From contig JAJZSA010000048.1 of assembly GCA_021822115.1 (NCBI GenBank), positions 1-19,175 of the forward strand: a DNA stretch of 19,175 nt, read 5' to 3'. This document shows, piece by piece, positions 14,426 to 19,175 of this stretch. The position numbers and the translations under genes are program-made. The number at the start of each line of letters is the position of its first letter. The stretch's first letter is position 1. A model generated the notes under the pieces. It did not search any database, was not told the DNA's origin, and saw only the letters and a list, made by a program, of their open reading frames with translations. The stretch comes from Pseudomonadota bacterium. GTDB lineage: Bacteria > Pseudomonadota > Gammaproteobacteria > Burkholderiales > Gallionellaceae.

Positions 14426-15358
14426 TCACTCGAGTTGCGTGGTCGTTGTGGCAGACATCTGCGGCACGGTCTGTCGGGTGATGGCTTGTTCCATCTCTTG
14501 ATTGAGCACGATGATACTGATGCGCCGGTTGTTGGGCGCATAGGGGTCTTGCGTGTTGAACAGTACCGAGGAAGCGAGGCCGACCACGCGCAGTATCTTG
14601 TCCGGTGACATGCCGCCCGATATGAGCTGGCGGCGTGCGGCATTGGCACGGTCGGTGGACAGCTCCCAGTTGCTGTAATAGCGCTCGTTGCCGGGATAGG
14701 GCGAGGCATCGGTATGGCCGGACAGGCTGATCTTGTTGGGCAGCGGGTCGATGGCGGCGCCGACCGCGTCCAGGATCTCGGCGGCATAGGGTTGCAGGCG
14801 GGCGCTGCCGATGGCGAACATGGGGTGCTCCAGGTCGTCGAAGATGAGGATGCGCAAGCCTTCCGTGGTCAGCTCGACGCGCAGTTGCTGGCGGAAGCGC
14901 GACAGGCGCGGGTCGCTGTCGAACAGCTGTTCCAGTTGTGCCTTCAGTCCGCGCAGACGGTCGAGTTCCTGTCGGCGCAGCAGGCGGTGCGTATCGTTCT
15001 CCATCAGGTTGCCGAGCACGGCAGGACGGTCGCCGCGCTGCACCTGGCCTTCGCTGAGCGCTTTATCCTCGCCGTAGCGGCTGGGGATGACGGAGGCGCG
15101 CGCATCGGTGCTCTGGCCGCCGGCCAGCGCCACATGCAACGGAGTCTGGAAGAAACGGGCGATCACCTGCAAGTCTTGCTGCGGCACGGTGGGCAACAGC
15201 CACAGCAGCAGGAAGAAGGCCATCAGCGCGGTCATGAAATCGGCATAGGCGATCTTCCAGGTGCCGGCATGACGGCCGCGCGTGACGATGCGCCGGCGCC
15301 GGATGACGATCGGCCGTTTCTTCTTTTTCTTGTCGTCCTTATCGTTCGGCTTGGCCAT
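14426..15358 (-). CDS. motB: Flagellar motor stator protein MotB
   Basis: MotB anchors the stator to peptidoglycan and, with MotA, forms the ion channel that drives flagellar rotation. The 310-residue product has a lysine/arginine-rich cytoplasmic tail, then HAGTWKIAYADFMTALMAFF, which is the classic MotB membrane segment with the ion-binding Asp40. After the plug/linker region, an OmpA-like peptidoglycan-binding domain spans ~180-290 (LSGHTDASPY, NWELSTDRANAARRQL). Length is close to that of E. coli MotB. Residues typical of proton-driven MotB are kept. What is odd is the context: no motA precedes it. Instead it follows a CheY-TPR gene by 52 nt, in an operon led by a c-di-GMP riboswitch. The start has only a weak GGATGGG site. 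A second stator set elsewhere is likely. Confidence 0.93.
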   Translation of the reverse strand: MAKPNDKDDKKKKKRPIVIRRRRIVTRGRHAGTWKIAYADFMTALMAFFLLLWLLPTVPQQDLQVIARFFQTPLHVALAGGQSTDARASVIPSRYGEDKALSEGQVQRGDRPAVLGNLMENDTHRLLRRQELDRLRGLKAQLEQLFDSDPRLSRFRQQLRVELTTEGLRILIFDDLEHPMFAIGSARLQPYAAEILDAVGAAIDPLPNKISLSGHTDASPYPGNERYYSNWELSTDRANAARRQLISGGMSPDKILRVVGLASSVLFNTQDPYAPNNRRISIIVLNQEMEQAITRQTVPQMSATTTTQLE

Positions 15359-15410
15359 CGAAGCCCATCCGGGTCAATGCTGAGCGCGCAGTGTCATGGC
15401 CGGTCTTCAT

Positions 15411-17024
15411 TCACTCGGCGTTCGCCATCTTCCCCAGCAGGTTGAGGTAGAGGGTGTATTTCTTGTTGGCGGGATTGATGCGGCCGACCTTGTCCAGCAA
15501 GGCGCGGGCTTCGGTCACCATCTCGGCATCCTTGCCGGTGCGGTTCATCAGCCCGATCATCATGCCGCACAGGTTGGTCAGCATCAGGTCGTTGTTCGGC
15601 ATCGCGCCCACGGCCTGACGCAGCAGGGCGATGCCTTCCTCGAACTTGCCTTCGTTGGCCAGCTTCACGCCCTGGTTGTTGATGCTCACCACCTCCTGCG
15701 CCGCCTGCTTGATCAGAGCGGCGCCCTCCTCCTGCATGCCGGCAGTGGCGAACACGCCCTGCACCTGTTGCAGCACGCCGGCATTCTCGTGGTTGTTCTT
15801 CACCACGCTGGCGAGCAGCGCCATGGCCTTCTCCTTGTCACCCTGTTGCAGCATCAGTGCGGCCATGTCCATGGCGGTGTTGCTGTCGGCCAGTTCAGGT
15901 TGTGCGGCGGCGATGGTCTCCGCTTCGCTGAGTGCGGCGGCAGCCTTTTGCGCCTCGCCCAGCTCGCGGTAGGCCAGGCTCTCCGCCACGGCGGTCTGCA
16001 ACATGGCGGCGGCATCGTCCTTGAAGGCGGTGCGGCTGTTGCCCAGCACCTTGAGCGCGGCCTCCGGCTCGTCGCGTGCGGTCAATGCCTTGGCCAGTCC
16101 GGCATAGGCGCCGGCGTTCTTGTGCACGGAATGCTCGCCCAGCTTGATCGCTTTCTCGTAGGCGGATTGCGCCAGTTCCAGGTCGCCGTTCTTCAGCGCG
16201 CTATCGGCCAGGCGCTGCTGGCGTGCCACGGCATTGGGCGACAGTGCCATGGCATCGCTCAGCACCTTCTGCGCCTGCTGGTGATCGCCCAGCGCATCCA
16301 GGGATTTGGCCAGCCAGTCTGCCGCTTCCAGGTACATCTTGTTCTCCTTGAGCACGGCCTGGAAGCTGTCGCGGGCAGCTTCGTATTCCTTGTTCATGAA
16401 CTGCACCTTGCCCAGTCCGGTGCGCGCCCAGGCGGTGCTGCGCGCCGCCAGCAGGCCCTCGAAGAAACTCTTGGCGTTCTGGAAGTCGCCCATCTCCATC
16501 AGTAGCTCGCTCTTGATGCGCTGCACGTCCTGGCTGGTGCCGGAAGGGTTCTGCAACATCGTGTTGCAGTGCGACAGCGCCTTCAGGTAATCCCTGGCGC
16601 GCACCGCGCGTTCGATGGGTTCGAGTGCCTGTTTCTTCTCGATCAGTTTGTGCAGGCGTGATTCCAGCAATGCTTCGGTGACCGGTTTCAGCAGGTAATC
16701 GTCGGGCTTGGTCTCGGCGGCGCCCATGAACATGTCCATGGTCTTCTCGGCGGTCACCATCACCCAGATGGTGGCATAGCCGATGTAGCCTTTGTGCCGC
16801 GCCGCTTCCAGGATCTGCTGGCCGTTCTGGCCGTGCCCCAGGTTGTAATCGCAGATCACGATGTCGAATTTCTGTTGCGCCAGCAGGTCCAGCGCGTCCT
16901 TGGCCGTGCCGGCGTTGCTGAGGCGGGTCAGTCCCATGGACTTGAGGAAGCCCATGATCATGGTGCGCATGCTGGGGAAGTCGTCGATGACCAGGGCGGT
17001 GGATTGGTTCAGGGGTTTGCTCAT
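15411..17024 (-). CDS. CheY-like response regulator with C-terminal TPR array
   Basis: A 537-residue cytoplasmic protein. Residues 5-125 are a receiver domain: Asp14-Asp15, phospho-acceptor Asp59 in IVICDYNLGHGQNG, Thr91 in VMVTAEKT and Lys113 in YLLKPV. The rest is a helical TPR solenoid of about ten units (for example AWARTGLGKVQFMNKEYEAA, DLELAQSAYEKAIKLGEHSV and INNQGVKLANEGKFEEGIAL). There is no DNA-binding or enzymatic output domain, so the output must be protein binding controlled by phosphorylation. The histidine kinase that ends 31 nt upstream is the natural partner, and MotB, encoded next, is a candidate target pathway. AGGA lies 7 nt before the start. It is translated from the riboswitch-led transcript. 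Proteins of this layout are known in several proteobacteria, mostly without assigned roles. Confidence 0.9.
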   Translation of the reverse strand: MSKPLNQSTALVIDDFPSMRTMIMGFLKSMGLTRLSNAGTAKDALDLLAQQKFDIVICDYNLGHGQNGQQILEAARHKGYIGYATIWVMVTAEKTMDMFMGAAETKPDDYLLKPVTEALLESRLHKLIEKKQALEPIERAVRARDYLKALSHCNTMLQNPSGTSQDVQRIKSELLMEMGDFQNAKSFFEGLLAARSTAWARTGLGKVQFMNKEYEAARDSFQAVLKENKMYLEAADWLAKSLDALGDHQQAQKVLSDAMALSPNAVARQQRLADSALKNGDLELAQSAYEKAIKLGEHSVHKNAGAYAGLAKALTARDEPEAALKVLGNSRTAFKDDAAAMLQTAVAESLAYRELGEAQKAAAALSEAETIAAAQPELADSNTAMDMAALMLQQGDKEKAMALLASVVKNNHENAGVLQQVQGVFATAGMQEEGAALIKQAAQEVVSINNQGVKLANEGKFEEGIALLRQAVGAMPNNDLMLTNLCGMMIGLMNRTGKDAEMVTEARALLDKVGRINPANKKYTLYLNLLGKMANAE

Positions 17025-17055
17025 GTCGTGTTCCTGCGAAAAATGGTGAGGGTGC

Positions 17056-17748
17056 TCAGGGCAGCGTCAGTACGAAACAGCCGCCGCCGAAGGCGCCGCC
17101 GTTCTCGATGGTGAGCGCGCCCAGGCGGTCGCCGTTGCGATGCATCTCGGCCACGCGCGAAGAGAAATAGAAGCCGAGGCCGGTGCTGCCGGTGCGGAAG
17201 TTGATGCTTTTGCTCTTGGTGATGCGCTCTTGCAGCATGGCCGGCGGATAGCCGCGGCCGTTGTCTTCCACGCGGATCTCCAGCAGGCCGTCGTGCACCC
17301 GGGCGGCCAGGCGGATCTGGTCCTGCGTGTAGTTGTAGGCGTTGTTGAGCGCGTTGATCAGCACGCCGCTCACCAGGTCGCGATCGAGATACCAGAAGCA
17401 GTCGGGCGCGCAGTCGATGCTGACGCGGATGCCCTTCTGTTCCATGATGAACTGGTTCTGCAACACCACATCCTGCAACAACTCGTCCACCGCGTGTTCC
17501 GAGATGTCGATGGGGTAGATGGACTTGCCCAGCTTGTACAGGCTGAGCACCTGGATCAGGTTGACGTTCATGCGCCCGGCTTCGTAGATGGCATGACCCA
17601 GACGGCTCAGCGTCTGCGGATCGGCGGTGTGCTGGCATTTGCCCATCAGTTCTTCGAGGAATCCGGTCTGGATGCTCAAGGAGTTCTTCATGTCGTGGAT
17701 GGCCGACGCGATGAAGTCGGAGAAATCGAGGTCGTCCTGCGGTTCCAT
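17056..17748 (-). CDS. Small soluble sensor histidine kinase
   Basis: A 230-residue kinase made only of a catalytic core, with no membrane segment and no recognisable sensor domain. The phospho-acceptor is His18 in SAIHDMKNSLSIQTGFLEEL; the ATP-binding part follows from ~115 with the N box LINALNNAYNYT, G1 box VEDNGRGYPP and G2 box TGSTGLGFYFSSRVAEMHRN. The start at 17748 is chosen because AAAGGGA lies 6 nt upstream and because the longer frame to 17859 would translate through the riboswitch aptamer. It heads the operon with the CheY-TPR and MotB genes and lies behind a c-di-GMP-I riboswitch. It probably phosphorylates the CheY-TPR protein. With no input domain of its own it may sense through a partner protein. 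Confidence 0.9.
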   Translation of the reverse strand: MEPQDDLDFSDFIASAIHDMKNSLSIQTGFLEELMGKCQHTADPQTLSRLGHAIYEAGRMNVNLIQVLSLYKLGKSIYPIDISEHAVDELLQDVVLQNQFIMEQKGIRVSIDCAPDCFWYLDRDLVSGVLINALNNAYNYTQDQIRLAARVHDGLLEIRVEDNGRGYPPAMLQERITKSKSINFRTGSTGLGFYFSSRVAEMHRNGDRLGALTIENGGAFGGGCFVLTLP

Positions 17749-17764
17749 GGGTGTCCCTTTCGTT

Positions 17765-17820
17765 GCGTATGACACGCAAAGCCGGAAGGCGCATGGGAAC
17801 GGGGATGCCACAGCGGGGCG
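17765..17820 (-). promoter_or_regulatory. Putative riboswitch expression platform
   Basis: Between aptamer and start codon, the minus strand has GGCTTTGCGT (17774-17783), a perfect 10-nt complement of ACGCAAAGCC in the aptamer core (17873-17882). The same stretch can instead fold locally as TTGCGT with ACGCAA around a 5-nt loop, just before the ribosome-binding site AAAGGGA. CCCCGCT (17812-17818) can pair with AGCGGGG in the 3' strand of the aptamer (17839-17845). No U-tract follows, so control of translation is more likely than termination. The direction (on or off) cannot be told from sequence. Confidence 0.5.
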
Positions 17821-17831
17821 GTGCTGGAAGC

Positions 17832-17908
17832 CTGGCAACCCCGCTAGCATAGGAATCATCCTTTAGCCCGGTGGCTTTGCGTCCCCGCCTTTCGACGGGT
17901 TTGCCTTT
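17832..17908 (-). promoter_or_regulatory. Cyclic-di-GMP-I (GEMM-I) riboswitch aptamer
   Basis: The minus strand reads in order GGCAAACC, a 6-bp stem CCCGTC/GGCGGG capped by a GAAA tetraloop, GGGGACGCAAAGCCACCGGG, CTAA...TATG (tetraloop receptor) and TAGCGGGGTTGCC. These are the conserved blocks of the GEMM-I aptamer, with the same order and spacing as in the Vibrio cholerae Vc2 RNA; GGCAA and TTGCC close the outer helix. GEMM-I aptamers bind cyclic di-GMP and control motility, adhesion and related genes. This one lies 86 nt before the start codon of the histidine kinase gene and downstream of a good promoter. Confidence 0.95.
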
Positions 17909-17914
17909 TGCAGG

Positions 17915-17934
17915 CGTTGATGCGGAGATCAACG
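17915..17934 (-). promoter_or_regulatory. 5' stem-loop of the riboswitch leader
   Basis: CGTTGAT pairs perfectly with ATCAACG around a 6-nt loop, beginning about five bases after the predicted transcription start at ~17939 and ending before the aptamer. It could protect the 5' end of the leader or help fold the aptamer; no function is proven. Confidence 0.45.
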
Positions 17935-17945
17935 ATTGCGCCCGC

Positions 17946-17975
17946 ACTGTAGCGGAAAGGTGCGCTGAGCGTCAA
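17946..17975 (-). promoter_or_regulatory. Sigma70-like promoter for the riboswitch / kinase / CheY-TPR / motB operon
   Basis: The minus strand has TTGACG (17970-17975), 18 bp, then TACAGT (17946-17951). Both hexamers match the sigma70 consensus at five and four of six positions. Transcription would begin near 17939, giving a leader of about 190 nt that contains the complete aptamer. I did not see a flagellar sigma28 motif here. Confidence 0.65.
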
Positions 17976-18023
17976 CGTTGCAGGGCGATATGCGGCTATT
18001 GCATAGGAGCCGGGACGGCCGGG

Positions 18024-18032
18024 TGCTAGAAT
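18024..18032 (+). promoter_or_regulatory. Extended -10 promoter for ybiT
   Basis: TGCTAGAAT is an extended -10 element (TG, one base, TAGAAT) 28 nt before the start codon. A TTGCAT lies 22 bp upstream, too far for a normal -35, which fits a promoter relying on the extended -10. It diverges from the kinase promoter in the same 311-bp gap. Confidence 0.5.
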
Positions 18033-18059
18033 GCGCGCCTTGATTTTTAAGACCACACC

Positions 18060-19175
18060 ATGCTTTCCACCGCAAACATCACCATGCAGTTCGGCGCCAA
18101 GCCGTTGTTCGAGAACGTCTCCGTCAAGTTCGGCGAGGGCAACCGTTACGGTCTGATCGGCGCTAACGGCTGCGGCAAATCCACTTTCATGAAGATCCTC
18201 GGCGGCGATCTGGCGCAGACCTCGGGCGAGGTCATGCTGGACAAGGGCGAGCGCCTCGGCAAGCTGCGCCAGGACCAGTTCGCCTACGAGGACGTGCGCG
18301 TGCTGGACGTGGTGATGATGGGCCATGCCGAGATGTGGGCGGCGATGTCCGAGCGCGATGCGATCTACGCCAACCCGGATGCGTCCGAAGAAGACTACAT
18401 GCGTGCCGCCGACCTGGAGGCCACCTTCGCCGAGTTCGACGGTTACACCGCCGAGGCGCGCGCCGGTGAGTTGCTGCACGGGGTGGGCATCGCCATCGAC
18501 CTGCACAACGGCCCGATGAGCGCGGTGGCCCCCGGTTTCAAGGTGCGCGTGCTGCTGGCGCAGGCGCTGTTCTCCAATCCCGACATCCTGCTGCTGGACG
18601 AACCGACCAACAACCTGGACATCAACACCATCCGCTGGTTGGAGCATGTGCTGAACGAGCGCAACTCCACCATGGTCATCATCTCGCACGACCGCCACTT
18701 CCTGAACAGCGTGTGCACGCACATGGCCGACCTGGACTACGGCAAGATCACCATCTATCCGGGCAACTACGACGACTATATGCTGGCCTCGACGCAAGCG
18801 CGCGAGCGTCAGGCAGCGGACAACGCCCGCGCCAAGGAAAAGATCGCCGAGCTGCGCGCCTTCGTGGCCCGCTTCTCGGCCAATGCCTCCAAGGCACGTC
18901 AGGCCACCTCGCGTGCGCGCCAGATCGACAAGATCAAGATCGAGGAATTCAAGCCGTCCAGCCGGCAGTACCCGTTCATCCGCTATGAGTTCGATGACCG
19001 CGAAAAACTGCACCGCACCGCCGTCGAAGTGCAGAAGATGGCCAAGGGCTTCGACCGCATGCTGTTCTCCAACGTCAACTTCCGCATCGAGGCGGGCGAG
19101 AAGGTGGCCATCATCGGCCCCAACGGCATCGGTAAATCCACGCTGCTGCGCATCCTCGCCGGCGACCTGGAGCCG
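18060..19175 (+). CDS. ybiT: ABC-F family ATPase YbiT, N-terminal 372 residues, cut by window edge
   Basis: ABC-F proteins have two ATPase domains on one chain, no membrane part, and act on ribosomes. The visible part covers the first ABC domain, the linker and the start of the second. Domain one has Walker A GANGCGKS at residues 34-41, Walker [13 protein letters not shown] and the switch ISHDRHF. Its signature is [10 protein letters not shown] in place of LSGGQ, the same deviation as in E. coli YbiT (APGWKLR). The linker includes [20 protein letters not shown], which is also almost identical to YbiT. The second Walker [10 protein letters not shown], is close to the right edge; about 160 residues remain outside. 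The start at 18060 gives the family's exact N terminus ([20 protein letters not shown]). No strong ribosome-binding site is visible. It is the only plus-strand gene. Confidence 0.94.
   Translation, partial: MLSTANITMQFGAKPLFENVSVKFGEGNRYGLIGANGCGKSTFMKILGGDLAQTSGEVMLDKGERLGKLRQDQFAYEDVRVLDVVMMGHAEMWAAMSERDAIYANPDASEEDYMRAADLEATFAEFDGYTAEARAGELLHGVGIAIDLHNGPMSAVAPGFKVRVLLAQALFSNPDILLLDEPTNNLDINTIRWLEHVLNERNSTMVIISHDRHFLNSVCTHMADLDYGKITIYPGNYDDYMLASTQARERQAADNARAKEKIAELRAFVARFSANASKARQATSRARQIDKIKIEEFKPSSRQYPFIRYEFDDREKLHRTAVEVQKMAKGFDRMLFSNVNFRIEAGEKVAIIGPNGIGKSTLLRILAGDLEP

Noticed and set aside
17749..17859. N-terminal extension of the small kinase starting inside the riboswitch
   Set aside because: The start would lie in the aptamer; the internal ATG at 17748 has a good ribosome-binding site and gives a normal kinase N terminus.
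17856..19013. Minus-strand open frame (385 codons) opposite ybiT and the riboswitch
   Set aside because: It is a shadow of the highly conserved ybiT and would also run through the riboswitch promoter and aptamer.
1..19175. tRNA, rRNA, CRISPR arrays, insertion sequences, phage or toxin-antitoxin genes
   Set aside because: None was seen on either strand; nearly all sequence is taken up by the genes listed.

Overview
The window reads as chromosome from a GC-rich betaproteobacterium, probably from the Nitrosomonadales/Gallionellales neighbourhood. This rests on the proteobacterial-type GshA beside an EIIA(Man)-HPr-EI regulatory PTS, on a MotB, a YbiT-type ABC-F protein and NarL-type two-component genes. 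The taxonomic call is an inference from gene content. Every confident gene is on the minus strand except the last, ybiT, which runs off the right edge. I saw no tRNA, rRNA, insertion sequence, CRISPR array or phage gene.

Layout, left to right (minus-strand transcription runs right to left). 1-3397: a compact operon gshA > apbE > EIIA(Man) > HPr > EI, with ATGA overlaps at two junctions; it makes gamma-glutamylcysteine, an FMN-transferring lipoprotein and a sugar-permease-free regulatory phosphorelay. 3465-4169: an unrecognised 234-residue protein. 4229-8268: an operon of three exported repeat proteins (WG-repeat > SEL1-repeat > TPR), closed by a clear terminator. 8345-9427: an unrecognised lipoprotein. 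9591-14247: a two-component module with two membrane histidine kinases and one NarL-type response regulator. The kinases have different sensor halves but nearly the same catalytic core. 14426-17748: an operon of a small soluble histidine kinase, a CheY-TPR protein and a MotB. 18060-end: ybiT.

Two regulatory signals stand out. First, the 190-nt leader of the kinase/CheY-TPR/MotB operon contains a clear cyclic-di-GMP-I (GEMM-I) riboswitch aptamer, so second-messenger level should set expression of these motility-type genes. Downstream of the aptamer is a perfect 10-nt complement of its core, a good candidate for the switching strand.

Second, the same GC-rich inverted repeat (CCCC, a GAAC-containing centre, GGGG) sits directly upstream of a sigma70-like promoter in three places: before the first kinase, before the response regulator and before the lipoprotein. 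The repeat is centred about 42-45 bp upstream of each predicted start of transcription. This is the geometry expected for activation by the NarL-type regulator. It suggests a small autoregulated circuit in which two sensors feed one regulator that switches on its own genes and the lipoprotein, and perhaps the exported repeat proteins behind it.
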